From Calliphora vicina (lineage: Eukaryota; Arthropoda; Insecta; Diptera; Calliphoridae), in assembly GCF_958450345.1 (NCBI RefSeq), contig NC_088781.1, positions 69,885,240 to 69,949,239 on the forward strand: a stretch of 64,000 nucleotides of DNA, given 5' to 3'. The translations under genes were made by a program, and so were the position numbers. Of the stretch, positions 1 to 13,600 are shown piece by piece. The notes beneath the pieces were generated by a model. That model was not told the DNA's origin, did not search any database, and saw only the letters and a program-made list of their open reading frames with translations. How positions within the stretch are numbered: position 1 is the first letter of the stretch; the number at the start of each line of letters is the position of its first letter.

Positions 1-282
1 TCTCAGCCAAATTGAATATAACAACGTTATTAAAAATATAATAGCGCCAATCTTGAGCTTTGTTCGAATAACAGAAAAATAAAGAAAATTAAAAAGGAAA
101 CGTACGAAATCAAAGCAAATATTTATTTCATTATTTGCAAAAATAAAAAACTATTTGTATAAAATTTTTTCAACAAAAAAAAAATATTTTTTAGTAAGAT
201 TTAGTTTTTACGAGCTAAATTGACAATTTCATTATTGATAAATTCACTGACATTTATTGTTGGGGGATAAGCTAGTTCCAAT

Positions 283-665
283 GTGCATTTCACTGCGCAG
301 TCTAACACCCACCTTAAAATATACCGATCGATTCAGATTCACTTGCAAGATATTTCAAGGAAGCCTATTAAGACTTGCTGAAATCGGCTCATTATTTCAA
401 CTAACACTCATACAAATGTTCTCCCGAAATTGGACTTTATCGGTCATAACAATTTAATTTATACATATAATTCCCGCTTCCGAAAATCACTTTGACGTAT
501 AGTCATAAATCACACGATCTAATTTCATGGCGATCAGTATGATCAAAATTAGTCATAGCTCCCATATAAGACCAACTTCCGAAAATCATTACTAAAATTT
601 AAAAAAATGGTATTGTTTATTTACACACTGTAGGATATTATAATATAGGCTTGACCGATAATTCT
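283..665 (+). mobile_element. Degenerate DINE-1/INE-1-like Helitron copy
   Basis: This stretch aligns by eye to the complete element at about 4376-5070. Shared blocks in order are the GTCTAACACCCACC block, the CCGAAATTGGACTTTATCGG block, the TCATAGCTCCCATATAAG block and a decayed GGCTTGACCGATA end. The 5' TATACCC hairpin is missing and the 3' end is degraded, so it is an old, truncated, non-coding copy. The 66-codon frame inside it is a by-product of the repeat. Confidence 0.7.
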
Positions 666-1434
666 TTTTAAACTTGATCTAAAGTGTGTTTATTTAGTAT
701 TGTAAATCTTACCAAGTAAGTAGTAAAACTGCATTAAGAGATTTCAAAAATATTTAAAACAAAGGATTTTAAAAAGTGAACAGGGACTTTTAAGTTTGAA
801 CGAAGTATATTCAAATTTGTTTAGCGATTTTACATGTATTTTTTAATTATGTGCTATATGAACATACTTTTAGACACTTAATTTTTTCAATAAATTTGGA
901 AATGTTTTTATAGCATTTTACATTTTATTTCACAAACATTTTTCTTTGAGCGTTCATCTATGTGATGTTGAATGATTTTTATGTATGAATGTAAGTTAAT
1001 GAGAATAGTAGATTTCTGTACATAGTTTTATTTTTTCTCTAGCCAGTGTGATACAATTTAACGCACTACATGTGTTAAAATAGTTTTTTGTTTATATATT
1101 TTTTTTTTAAATATGTATGTATGTATATTAATCAAAACCGAAAATATGAATAAATTTTCGATAAATTTAATATTAGTAACAGGCACAACTAAACAAACTT
1201 AAAATATACATAAATACATATTTTATTTTTATAAATATTGTAATTAAGCCAATCTAAAGAAGATGAATGGATTTAATTTCGGAGATTTGTTTCCATTAGG
1301 TCAATTATCATCGGTGTGTAAAATTAAAGTAAAAAAAAAATGATCTTCCGATTAGGAATAGAGAATAAATACAAAATTGTCATCAAAAGTTATTTTTGGT
1401 AATACAGATTTTGTTATTTAAGATTTAGTCAAAA
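666..1434. other. AT-rich stretch, nothing recognised
   Basis: Highly AT-rich sequence with poly-A/T runs and short ATGT repeats near 1110. I see no coding frame, terminal repeats or RNA gene. It lies upstream of the first recognised SAM-gene exon and may be intron of that gene. Confidence 0.5.
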
Positions 1435-2418
1435 TAGTCATCGATACAAACGTACGTTGAAAGTCGAGTGGACTGAAGCATAATCGTATTGGTCACGGCA
1501 CCATCCTACAAAAGATAGGCAGGTTAATCGGATTACATAATACGTACACCGAATTTTGATAGAACATTTAAGATCAGAATACCGACAAGGGATGATTGGG
1601 CCGCGAACTCTGTCCTAAATGATGGCGTGATCTCAATCTACACTGATGGTTCAAAGACAGAAAGAGGCACGGGCTCGGGAATTTTCTCAGATGAACTGGG
1701 CCTTCTGTTGTCTCTTCGATTACCGGATACCTGCACGGTTTTCCAGGTAGAGATCTATGCCATCGATACAGCCGCAAGCAGAATCCGGGAACTGAATCTC
1801 GAAAATTCGACTATACATATCAACTTGAACAACGTTATTAGGTCGAAATGTTTCTCAATTGTATCAAATCATTGGCACAACTGGAGGGCATACGGGGAAA
1901 TGAAGTATCTGATGAATGCACAACCAACGGGTCGTCCCTGTTCGTATCTCTGGCACAAAGGGATATTCACACTCCCTTGGTGACCGTATCGAAATTGATA
2001 GATGAATGGGCTTTGAGCGAGCCGGAACTCAGGTGATCAAATATCATCACTTGCAGAATACCCAGAATGCTCTGGCCCAATCTGACAGTGGATAGAACTA
2101 GGACTCTTTTGTCTCTTAGTAGGAATTCGATTAGGCTTCTTACGAGTATAATCACTGGGTACTGTATGATTGGACACATGTCGGAACATATGGATTACTC
2201 TCGTTATAGCTATAGTAGAAGTTGTTTGGATGAAGAGGAGGAGGAATCGGTACAGCACCTTCTATGTGAATGCCGAGCCTTACAAGAGCATCGACTACTA
2301 CATCTTGATGAATTTTCAGCATACGAGATTAGTGTTTCTAAGGCTACCACAATGGGCCACAAGGCCTCCGAGTGAACTCGCTTCCTTGCGAGCAACTCAC
2401 ATAACCTAACCTAACACA
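1435..2418 (+). mobile_element. Non-LTR retrotransposon relic (I-type ORF2 C-terminus with RNase H)
   Basis: The frame at 1627 reads an RNase H start, IYTDGSKTERGTGSG, followed by VFQVEIYAI, which supplies the expected first Asp and Glu. The usual second Asp strand reads INLNNV, so that catalytic Asp appears lost. The reading then shifts frame at about 1850 (GIRGNEVSDE, RNase H end) and again at about 2067 to the C-terminal zinc-knuckle-like region (SRSCLDEEEEE, then HLLCECRAL). The sequence ends in CCTAACCTAAC repeats, as expected of a 3' tail. RNase H after the reverse transcriptase is typical of the I/R1/LOA group. The reverse transcriptase itself is absent. Two frame breaks make it a dead 5'-truncated copy. 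A sister relic lies at 57116-57540. Confidence 0.75.
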
Positions 2419-2479
2419 CGTTCAAAAATATTTAAAAAAATACAATACGAACTTTCAAAAAAATAGCAAAATATTAGAA

Positions 2480-2868
2480 GGTTCATCGTCACACTGCTTC
2501 AAAAGCCTTTAAACAGTATATACATTGAAAGAAAACCTTGATCAGGAAGAAAAAGGTCTAACAGATAGTCGAACAACTCTTTCGAAGAGCACCGAACACT
2601 TCTATCAGTAAAGCAGCTATTGAAGTTAAATGCTCTGCCAATGCTGCATTAGCCAATGCTAATGCTGGGATGAAGTCGTATAAAGTTCCAGATCACAATT
2701 CAATAAAGAACTTAGAAGCAAAAGAACAAGCGAAAAAATAGGTAAAATATTATAAAAAAATACGAGGTAATATTCAAAAACAATACTGGACAAAAAAGCA
2801 AACAAAAGTCCCCAAGAAGTTTCTTGTGTGGCATGCCATTTGCGGTTGTGGCAAAATAATCCAATCAT
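2480..2868 (+). mobile_element. Tc1/mariner-superfamily transposase relic
   Basis: Broken + frames read, in order, SGRKKKV, a helix-turn-helix-like APNTSISKAA, KSYKVPDHNS, and TKKQTKVPKKFLVWHAICG. From memory, this order (Ser-Gly-Arg linker, NTS-KAA helix, KTYKVQ-type linker, then FLVWQAICSCG) matches insect Tc1/mariner-like transposases. Internal stops, and absence of the Asp before TKKQ and of the DDE carboxy part, make it non-functional. No terminal repeats were identified around it. Confidence 0.55.
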
Positions 2869-3240
2869 TTAAATAATTGAATAAATTTACGTATTTTTGA
2901 GAATTCTTATATTGAACGGTTTAAGTTTTATCTTAAAACATATGTACAAGTATACGTTTTCTGTGACATTCTTTAAAATCCATCAAATGAACATATTTTT
3001 CTAAATGGAAGCAGCATCTTTCATGTTGTATTGAAAACGTTTGCCACTTATCGTTTATTTAAGTAGGAGATATGAATAAATACGTAGGTGTATTATAAGA
3101 AAAACACAAACCATTCATATTTCAAAACCTATTCTTTGGCAAATTAAATAAACTAAATGAATAAAACATATTTTATATATAAACGAGGTTCGTAAACAAA
3201 TTAACAAACAAATTTTACAAACTACCCTTGTAGTAATAAA
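2869..3240. other. AT-rich stretch, nothing recognised
   Basis: AT-rich sequence between the mariner-like relic and the hAT MITE, with no supported gene or repeat structure. Confidence 0.5.
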
Positions 3241-3248
3241 ATACCAAT

Positions 3249-3849
3249 TAGGATTGTCATTCTAATACAAATTATTCGAATATTCGAGGAAAACATATAC
3301 ATATTCTTTATTCGAATGAATAAAATTTTTCAATTTAGGTTAAAAAATATTCGATCAATAATTGTGGATTAATCAAATTTGTTTGTCTCCATTAGCCCTC
3401 TTCTACGATTTGTTGCAGTTTTTTTTCGTGTCTTCCCATGTAAGATTGCACTGGCCTAGTTCTTGGAGTATCGAGCGTCTATAGAGTTAGAATGATTTTC
3501 CAATTAATAATATACACTACAGATATAATTTTAAATTTTAAAATTGTCTGAAAGACTTATACAAATTTAAAAATACTTTGGATTCTAAATTCTTTAAATC
3601 AACAATTATTTCTTTAAATATTTAACGAGACTTTATATAAACAAAATGCACTAATTTATTATTATTTACATCTATCGTATCTTATTAATGTTGTATTTTT
3701 ATTTATTGTTTTTTTGATTTTAAATATTTTTTACTCTTTATTCGTTCGAATAATCGAAGAAATTTTAAAAATTACTCGATTACACGAACAATAGAAAAAT
3801 TATGAACTTTTATTCGATTAAAATAAAACTCGAATAATTGACAACCCCA
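3249..3849. mobile_element. hAT-type MITE with 8-bp target duplication
   Basis: The element is flanked by the exact 8-bp direct repeat ATACCAAT (3241-3248 and 3850-3857). The ends are inverted: TAGGATTGTCA on the left, and TGGGGTTGTCA when the right end is read in reverse. Near both ends TTCGAATAA-like blocks recur, as in the subterminal repeats of hAT elements. There is no coding frame, so it is non-autonomous, about 601 bp long. An 8-bp duplication with T/CAGGG-type ends is the hAT signature. Confidence 0.8.
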
Positions 3850-3857
3850 ATACCAAT

Positions 3858-4375
3858 GGAACAAGTTAAACTTTGATATGGATAAATTGGAAACGAATTA
3901 TGTCTGCTGACACCATCAACAATTATTAATAACATATTAGCCAGTTTGACACTAATCTAACAAAATTTGATATGACTTGACTTGATTACGTATGTATGTA
4001 TAAATACATAAATAAATATAATTCTCACGCATAAATTAAATATATGTATTTACGCAAATTTGAATATATACGAATGAATATGTCAAATTAAAATATAAGT
4101 ATTAAATTTGTATGAATGTATGTCGGTATTAGTGTATTATTAATTTGTTAAAAACAAATATCAAATCAAAATCCAAATTCAAACATTAAATAAAGATAAA
4201 TGGCATGACACGATACAATGATACTGATGATGATAATGATGTTAATAATATAAAATAGATTAAACCAAATGTGATAAATACTTAGTTATGCAGGGAAACC
4301 GAAACCGAAACTATGTAATTTATTTTTATATCAGAAATATTTAAAAATGTTGTCTTAAGAGCTTGTTTTTACATT
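3858..4375. other. AT-rich stretch, nothing recognised
   Basis: AT-rich with short ATG/ATA runs (GATGATGATAATGATG near 4225). A GCAGGGAAACCGAAACC string at about 4291 resembles the end of the hAT family at 43214 but has no partner end. Confidence 0.4.
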
Positions 4376-5070
4376 TTTATACCCTACACCACCATAGTGG
4401 GGAGGGTATAATGCGTTTGTGCAGATGTTTGTAACGCCCAAAAATCACTTTCTTAGTCGATTAAACGATGTCCGTCCGTCAGGCTGACTGGCTGGCTTTC
4501 CATGTAAACCTCGTGCGCAGAGTACAGATCGCAATTTTGAAGATATTTCGATCAAATTTGGTACATATAATTTTTTCGACCCAAGGACGAAGCCTATTGA
4601 AACTGGTTGAAATCGGTCCAATATTTCACCTAGCCCCCATACAAATGTCCTCTCGAAATTGGACTTTATCGGTCATAAATGTTTAATTTATATATGTATC
4701 TACACAAATTCTGTATAGTTTCATATATACAGAATTCATGTCACCAAATTTTATTACGATCGGTCCATAATTAGTCATAGCTACCATATAGACCCGCTTC
4801 CGAAAATCACTTAAACGTGCATAAATCTCCTAAAAATTGTGGTATATACACAAAATTCAACATAAATAACTTTCATTAAGGCATAAATCACACGACCTAA
4901 TTTCAAGGTGATCGGTACATAATTGGTCATAGCTCCCATATAAGGCCCACTTCCGAAAATCACTCACGAATATAAATTATTGAAATTTTAAAAGAAAATG
5001 TTTTTGCTCATTTACTTGGTGTAGGGTATTATATGGTCGGGCTTGACCGACCTTACTTTCTTACTTGTTT
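4376..5070 (+). mobile_element. DINE-1/INE-1-like Helitron-type element, near complete
   Basis: It starts with a TATACCCTACACC...GGGTATAAT hairpin and carries a GTCCGTCCGTC proto-microsatellite about 90 bp in. It ends with the GGTCGG-GCTTGA-CCGACC hairpin followed by TTACTTTCTTACTTGTTT. The 5' hairpin, (GTCY)n core, 3' hairpin and CTTGTTT end are the layout known for Drosophila DINE-1/INE-1, which are non-autonomous Helitron/Helentron derivatives. Related copies in both orientations occur at 283, 11966, 25046, 34490 and 56285. It codes for nothing. Confidence 0.8.
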
Positions 5071-7411
5071 AAAGCATATTTACCACGTAATGGTAACAAA
5101 TTGATTTTTTATAATGTCTGTTTACACATATATCAGTAGAAATTATAAATATTTTAAAATTTATCAAAAAATTAAATTTTTTTATCGTTTTCTTTCTAAA
5201 AATGTTGGCCACTGCCTTCAAATTGTTTGCATTGTTGACCTTAAACCATTATCTTCTAAAATTCGTAAGAAGATATATCTAGGCTATATATAAGGTCGTT
5301 TTAAAACAAAATCTATTCAATATTTATGATCTTGACTGAAGAATTATTAAATTGTAACTTAAAGCCGTTTGCGTTTTAGGTGACGATATGTGATGTTTTT
5401 TTTTCAACATTTAGAATAAAATAAGTTCGTCATTACAGTTTTATTTTTAATTCTCTAAAACATATGTATGTTTATTGAAATTCCAACACTACACTATCAA
5501 TGTAAATTTAAAATGAATATATAAGTAGCTGAGATTATGGCAGACAAACCACGTAAAACAGAAAAGATTTATTTAATATATGCGACAAATTAAAACGTAT
5601 TAACGTTATTAATACATATTTTGGCACATTTACGCTAACACCAACATTTTTAAAATTAAAATATGTATATTTTTGTCTTCACATTAAACTCTGGTTTCAA
5701 TTTCCACATTTTTGAGTTTTTCTGTTACATATCTTCATTCATTCATTTAAGTAGGAAATTTGTCGATCGTTTAATAAAACATAAGGATGGACTAGTCAAT
5801 ATTTAGTAAATTTAATGCGCTTCTCTCGTGAAAACCAAACGACCAGTTAAAAAACTGTTTTACTTTGAATGAGTGCAAGTTGTTAGCTATTGTAAAAGAT
5901 ATATTTCGCTTTATTCTGCAGATATAAAATTTGGGATTGGAACCACTGTGCATTAGACATGCCCTTAAAAAATAAATTTGCTTTGGATGGGTCTTATTTT
6001 GTTCGTTAGTACACAGAAAAAAATATATTTCAATTCAAACATTTATCCCATATTGAACTGGTTTCAATTATTTCATAATTAAATCAAGTATTCATTTGCT
6101 CAAAAACAAAATTTCTTGATATTTTTTATTGAATTTTGGGTTTTGAATTTGATTATTTTGACAATTGAATATACAATTTTCGTTATTGGTTGAATTTCAA
6201 ATACAAAAATTATTGAATAGATAATTTTCGTAATTGAAGCACAAAAAATAACAAAAATGTGTTTTCAAATAGAATCTCCTCGTCGAGCACTACATAAAAC
6301 CTCGTCGTAGCTATCAATTATCTCTTATAGCTTAGGAGATATTCGCATTTGAAAATTTAATTTTCAACATTTTTACCCACCCTACACCAGTTTTTTGGTG
6401 ACCGCCATTTCTCCGATTTTATCCATTTTTCTTTTATAGGATTAACAATAGATCTATATATCAAATAAAGAAAGAAGTGTTTAATCATGACTGAGTCCAA
6501 AGTTACATGCATTTGAATATAAAAAAATAAAAAAGGCGATTTATCGCAATTGTTTTGGGAAAAAAGTACTTTTATTCTTTTTAAGTTATCTAAAAAATGT
6601 CTAAGAGGATATATAATGAATTTGTACTTTTTGAAAGGCGTTAAACTTAAACTCGACTACACTTCCTCTTTGCGCATGTGAAATTTTATTAAAATCGGAG
6701 TAAGGGTTTAGAAGTTACATATTTATTTCCCTCTTTTTTTATTCGCATACCACTGTGTGTCGTTGATTGTTATTGTTCGTCATTCACACTTTTTTTTGTA
6801 AATAAATACCCAACGATCTGAAGTAACTGTTGTGCTGGTGAATGTCTTGAGTAGCATATGAATGTGCTTGTGCAGCCCTTTAGTACATACACATTTCTGC
6901 ATATTTCTCAATATTTTATTGGCAGCATCCGGTCAACTCATTTTTCAACTAAAGAACACATTGTCTCAAAAGGGATCTGGCTTTTTCAAATGCTCCTGTA
7001 TTTGTAGACTACTGATATTTAGTTGTTTCACGAGGGATTCGGCCATTGTATCCCTCTCTATGGAGTATATTTATGACAGTTTGTGGGTACATGAGCTATG
7101 TAACAATTCGCCTTGTATTTTAGGAGCTTATTTTATTATCAGCATAAAAAGAGTTGACAATAAAGCGTTCTTCTAGTTTTAAAAACTTTTTTGGACGTCT
7201 GGTCGTGGTTTTTTCTCCAAATTTCGATTATTTAAATATGATTTAATAATAGTTTGTAAGGAATGACTTTTTTAGTCATCACAGGATTTGTTCATAAAAA
7301 TAGTTTTATTATGAAAATAAAGTTCTCTTTAAACACTATTATGACAAAAAGAACTGATTTGATAAATACTGTATGTATTTATTTATTTTTTTTAAATTTT
7401 ATATATTTTAG
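5071..7411. other. Sequence upstream of first recognised exon; no gene supported
   Basis: AT-rich, intron-like sequence. A GTTTTAGGTGACGATAT string near 5376 matches the end of the repeat family at 17492-18120, but no complete element is visible. A 104-codon frame at 6862-7176 has no recognisable domain and biased composition, and I do not call it a gene. The stretch ends in a polypyrimidine tract and TTTTAG at 7402-7411, the probable 3' splice site of the next exon. Confidence 0.5.
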
Positions 7412-7690
7412 ATCGCGAAGTACAACACCATCGTCATTTCGTGGCACGTCGCCGCAACAATCTGTTCACAGTAGTCCGTCCGAAACATTAGTACCGATGC
7501 ATAATCTCTCCACGAATCTGTTGAATAGTATTCATCAGGCAGCCGCATCAAGTCGACATGGAAATTTAAGTGTTTCTTCGACGGGCTTAACCAGTGCAAA
7601 TTCAGGATTGCCCGCCGATTTTTCAACGCGCAATTATTCGGATTTTATGCGAAGTTTGGCGGCCAAGTACAATAACACAAATCCAAATGA
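7412..7690 (+). CDS. SAM-domain gene, first recognised coding exon
   Basis: The exon begins after TATATTTTAG and ends before GTAAGTATG, both strong splice sites. It starts at the third base of a codon, so an upstream exon must supply two bases. The 92 full codons are Ser/Thr/Asn-rich (for example FRGTSPQQSVHSSPSE, NYSDFMRSLAAKYNN) with no named domain. An ATG at 7263 is open into this exon. The sequence between them is AT-rich and intron-like and carries the polypyrimidine tract, so I prefer the splice interpretation. The final two bases GA join the T of the next exon to make an Asp codon. Confidence 0.8.
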
Positions 7691-10600
7691 GTAAGTATGA
7701 TTTATTTATACGAATATTAAAAGTTCACATTTTTAGTATTAAATCAAGTAAATTTATTCTTTTGACTCAAGTTGGCAAAGCGTTGTGCTGCTAAGAGTAG
7801 AATACACCGTCCGAATATATCAGCATTTTAAACATAATTAACTTAACTTTAAAATATAAAAATGCTCTATTTCTAGTAACTTGAAGCGGAATACACTGTT
7901 TGAAGCAACTTCAAATAATACAATTAGCCAGAAGAAGACATCAACAGCAGCAGCACAAAAGACATCTTATGCAACCTCACCCACCACCCAAATCAATAAG
8001 GAAGTATCCATAACGACAACCTCTTCACTACCTCCCCCTCCACCGCTAACAGCAGCAGCCATTTCCCCAGGCGAGTCAGCACTTAAGTTGACACAACAGA
8101 ATAAACTCGCCGCGGCAGTAGCAAATGCAGCGGCTGCTTGCAGTAGCAATGTTTCGCCATACATGACTTCGTTTCTATCCAGTCTTCCATTTTCACCCGG
8201 AATTTTTCCACCGCTTATAGACATGAGCAGCACGCAGGCCTTAATAACTTTGGTAAGTATTGATCTGTGGCTGCACAAATTTTAAGGATACGACAGGTAC
8301 TTCATGACATGAATGTTTTTGTTTTTCTTTCCAGGCTCGTGCCGCCAAAGAAAATGAAATACACAACATGTTGAGTGCCTCAGCACAACATCCAAAAAGA
8401 TCTGCAGCCAGCACTTCGCCCTCACCTAGTCCAAGTTTAAATATGGCCCTTCAGCAGGCAGCACAATTTATATCACCTGCACTTATCTACTCCGCTCAAC
8501 TTCAGAAACAACAACTGCAACAGCAACAACACCAGCAGCAGCAGCAGCAACAGCAGGCTTCAAGACAATCTAGTCCACGTTTACCAAACATTTCAAATTC
8601 CACCACGTCCAATTCCACCACGTCTGCCAAAAGCAATAGGAATCTTGGTGAAAAAATTAATGTTTCGCCATTAGACTTGAGCTCTCAGCCGCCAGCAGCT
8701 AAGCGTTTCAAGGCTGAATCCACATCAAGCCAAAGTAGTAATGACGGGCTTATACATACCACCATAACAAGAAGAGCATCGTCTTCAACTGCCACAACGT
8801 CTCCATCACCCCCGCCCCTTAATGAAAAGTCTTTGAACGCTTTTACTGCTTCTCCAGCCGCAACGGCTTCTGCCGTTGTTGGCTCCAGTACAAAGACAGA
8901 AGCAACTACAACAGCATTTACGCCAATCAAAGTCGCCAGCTCAACATCTGCCACATCATCCATTGCACCTGCGGTTAATGTACGTCAATGTCAAGCCCAA
9001 AGTGAAGAGTTGAACTCTTGGACAGTGGATGATGTTTGTGCATTTGTAGGCAGCATAGATATCTGTGCCGAATACGTAAAGGTAAGTTTCGAGCAAAAGA
9101 AAATCTGCTTCAAATCTTTCCAATCATTTATGACAAGGATCTTGGAAAAAGTTTCAAATATTTTCACTCTATATTTCCACTCGTAAGTACATACATCTGT
9201 GGATCTGTGTGTTTGTCTTCACTCTACTTATGTTAGTGTAGTAAATAATTGGCTGATTTGAGCTTTCGCTGTACACAATGATACGGATGATACACTTCCA
9301 CATCAAACATGACCATAACTCCATACTTAACTGGTTAATAGTGGAGGACAGACATGGCCAGACAAAAATACAAGAGTGTGTAAATATGTATGTGGATATC
9401 TTTGTAGGCATGTGAGTGCATTTTGTTGAATGCTCTAGAGTCTAAATCATTGTGTGGATAGGACAAGTTCAAGTTTTTTTTTTTTTTTTGTTTTTCTAAG
9501 TTTTAGTTGCTTCATTAAAAACAAGTACAAGATGCCAACTAAGGATATTGACTGATGTGTGGTTAAAAGTGACCTAAACGGACATGTAACATGTTTTAGA
9601 CTAACTAAATTTATACATACGACTACGTAAACTTATGAAGTTGAAATGACAAAAGACAATTTAATAAGAATTTGTTGTTTGAAATTCAACATTAATATTA
9701 ACTACTTACTATTATTATTAAATACTATTTCCTAAATTATATCCAGCTAAAAATTGTACATCCTTGGATGAAATATAAATTATGGAAACAATATTACAGC
9801 TTACAGTATATGCAGCTACTCACACTAGATGCTTACAGTAAACATATTTGGACCAGTATCAATTTTGGTAGCTGCTTTTCACCCGCTTCACTTTATTTTA
9901 GTCCAGGTAGACCCTACTCTCTTATGCTAGAACAATCAAAAAGCTATATTTGCTCTTATTCTCGCTGAAACATTTAATTTATTTATCGTAACAAATATTC
10001 TTTACCTTGTGGTTCTACTAGGGATGCCAATCCCGAAACAAATCCCGGAAAATTTCAAGATTTTTGAAGCTCCCAAAATACCTAAAAAGCTAAATTTCAG
10101 CATACTTAAATCCAAATGAAGCCAGATTTTTTAATTTTAGTCAGGGAGCAGCAGGTCTCCCTTGCATTGACAGACTTATACACAAGTTTATTAATAAATT
10201 TGCGTTGACTATGAATGATGTTTATCGTCAGATTCGGATGTGCCGAATCTTGTTACCCACCATCAATATGTAGTTTTGGCCTTCTATGGGGACTTGAATC
10301 AGCATTTATGAATGACTTATATCGAAATTTATGTTAATATCATTATAAACAAATTATTTATTGACAATAAAATATTTTTCTTATATAGGGGTTATATTAG
10401 CTATGTTCAATAACTAAAAGTTGTTACTAGTTAGTAACAATTGTTACTGGAAAAGCGTTCATTAACTCAAAAACTTGCAAGTAGAGAAAAAATCAAGAGC
10501 GTATAAATTTTAGAGAGTGTTCTCTCGTTGCAAGCTATTACAAGTTCTATTTTGAACTCGTAATAGTTAGCAGCTTATATTTTATATGTTTTGTGTTATT

Positions 10601-13600
10601 GTTTATTTATTTAAAATTTCATTTTTCTGGTGAAAAAATGCCAAAACAAAAGAATTTTCAATAAAATTGAAGAAAATGTGAGTATTTATACATTTTAAAA
10701 GGAATAAAATAAGGAAATTGTGTGTATAAAACAATTGTTACTAGAAAAGCGTTCATTTACTTTTTACCATGATACAAATATAGAAGGTAGTTTCAATCAT
10801 AATTTTTTTTTTCAAATAAGGTTTTTTGAAGATTCCTTATTTTGTGAGCATTATAAAAAGCGTTGCCATATTCCTAAAAATGATTTTTATTTTAGAGAAA
10901 TTTTTTTAAAAATGTGTAATTTATAATTTAGTATGTAAATAAAAATGTATTAAGTATGTTGTGTTGGAAGTTAATGATTCAATTCCTAACATTCGCTATA
11001 TAATGTGGGCTACCTGACAAAGAATTTTCATTAAATTTTAAAAAAAATTAACTTAAACGTTCCAAAAGGCTTAAAAAACTGGTGTTCGGTTTGTATAATC
11101 CACCCTCTGACAAGTTTTGCATACATCCAGCCACTGTTGTCGGTTGTTAGGTAATGTAGGGACTTTATAAAAATTTACATTTGAATTTTTGCAAAAATAT
11201 TTGGTATTTTCGCAGTTGGGGAAAATGCAACTCATTTTTGTTAAATCTTAAAATAATGTTCACAAATTAGCTTTGAAATATTTGAAAATGAAAATCTTAC
11301 CTTTGATCCCAATTTGATAGTAAATATTTTTTTTAATATTCTTCAAATTAATGAAAATTATGTATTAATTTTTTCACAAACTTCAAAGAATATATGGGAA
11401 AATTTTTAATTAATATGGTATTACTATTTTAACGAAAACGTCAAAATCCTTAAGCATGTCAGACGTAGAATTTTAAAAAATAAAGAGAGAATGAAACTAC
11501 CTTCTATTTTTCTACTATGCTTTTTACTATTTTTGAGAATTTAAGAGAGTAATTTTGAAAATTTTGATTTTATTCTCTCGTTGCAAGTATTTACTGGGAA
11601 AGTAAATGAACAGACCTATTATTATGGACTAGTCGTCACAAAAGTTGGTAGAAGAATTTATTTTCATATACTCGTATAGGGACAAATGTAGCCCGATTTC
11701 TGCAATACTTTACAGTATAATTTGTCCAAAATTTTATAATCAACATAGTATACTGCTCAAACAGTATTCCGGGGGACAATTGAATGGGGCTTGGGGAAAT
11801 CATGGACCATCAATACCAAACAAAGCTTATCAACAGATAATATTCGTGGATAATTTTAGCCAGCTGGTTCCTTTCATAAAATATCAATTGGGATGTGATT
11901 TGCTCTTTTTCGAAATTTCTTATTGTACAGATATGCTGTCGTTAAATATTTGTCTCTAATAAAAAACAAGTAAGAAAGTATGGTCGGTCAAGCCCGACCA
12001 TATAATACCCTACACTAAGTAAAAGAGCAAAAAAAAATTTTCTTTTAAAATTTCAATAATTTATATTTTTGAGTGATTTTCGGAAGTGGGGTTATATGGG
12101 GGCTATGACCAATTATGGACCGATCACCATGAAATTAGGTCGTGTGATTTATGTCTATATTAAAGTTAACTATGTTGAATTTTGTGTGTTTACCAAAATT
12201 TTTAAGCGATTTATGCACGTTAAAGTGATTTTCGGAAGCGGGTCTATATGGGAGCTATGACTAATTATGGACCGATCGTAACAAAATTTGGTGACATGAA
12301 TTTTGTGTATATAAAACTTATTTGGAGCGGAATTTGTGGTGATACATATATAAATTAAACATTTATGACCGACAAAGTCCAATTTCGGGAGGACATTTGT
12401 ATGGGGGCTAGGTGAAATAGTGGACCGATTTCAGCCAGTTTCAATAGGCTAGGTCCTTGAGCCGGAAAAATAATATGTACCGAATTTGATCGAAATATCT
12501 TCAAAATTGCGACCTGCACTCTGCGCACAAGGTTTACATGGACAGCCAGCCAGCCAGCCAGCCAGCCAGCCGACCAGACGGACGGACGGACATCGCTTAA
12601 TCGACTCAGAAAGTGATTCTAAGTCGATCGGTATACTTTAAGGTGGGTGTTAGACTAATATTTTTGGGCGTTACAAACATCTGCACGAACGCATAATACC
12701 CTCCCCACTATGGTGGTGTAGGGTATAACAAGTAAGACCTGTACTCTGCGCACAAGGTTTACATGGACAGCCAGCCAGCCAGACGGACGGACATCGTTTA
12801 ATCGACTCAGAAAGTCGATTTAAGGTGGGTGTTACAAACATCTGCACAAACGCATAATACCCTCCCCACTATGGTGGTGTAGGGTATAAATAGCAGCTGA
12901 TACAGCTGTCTCTGTCAGCTATCTTTGGCTGAGAGAGACTCGGGTCGTTCATATTGTTCAGGCGTAATAGAGAATAAAAATACAAATATTTCATTCAGTT
13001 GCTTGATGTTGTTGCGGATATTTTATTTTTTACCCACAAATTCACACAAATTAAATGCCTCTATTTGCCTACCTATGGTTTACATTATGAACTTCCCATC
13101 CACAACCCAGATACTCGTCCCGAGGGAGTACAAGCAAGTACAAGCAACAAGGTATTATTTTATTCGAAATTATCAAGATAATTTATTAGTTACCTTTGAT
13201 AGGCTATTCTATCGTTAAAGCTTAATAAAACAACAATTAAACCGAGTTAAACTGGTCACATTAAAAGTGAACTCTTTGCCGATATTTTAGTAAATTTAGT
13301 AAATTTAGTCAGTTTTATGTTTCGCATTACGGAATCAGATTAATTTCTTCGAAATATTGATGGAGATAACATATGCATGTAACTATATGTATGTATCTAA
13401 CTATCTGTAAATAAATCCGTATGTGTTGTAATTTACTTTGTACCCGTATGTACGGCGTCGGGCCAATAAACTATTTAACCTAGACGATATACATTTAGTT
13501 GAAAATAAGAAGAAAAAAACAAATAAATAAAATTTACTGAACTGAACTCAAACCTGAAAATCTGCTCACAATGTTACAAGATTTGAAAGCATTAGACGTT

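Noticed and set aside
6862..7176. 104-codon + frame upstream of the first exon
   Set aside because: No recognisable domain, no splice partner, and Cys/Phe/Ser composition expected of AT-rich DNA; not supported as a gene.
7263..7411. ATG open into the first recognised exon, as a possible gene start
   Set aside because: The stretch is AT-rich and ends in a polypyrimidine tract plus TTTTAG; a splice acceptor explains it better than a coding start.
8685..8963. 92-codon minus frame opposite the third SAM-gene exon
   Set aside because: Antisense shadow of the Ser/Thr/Ala-rich coding exon.
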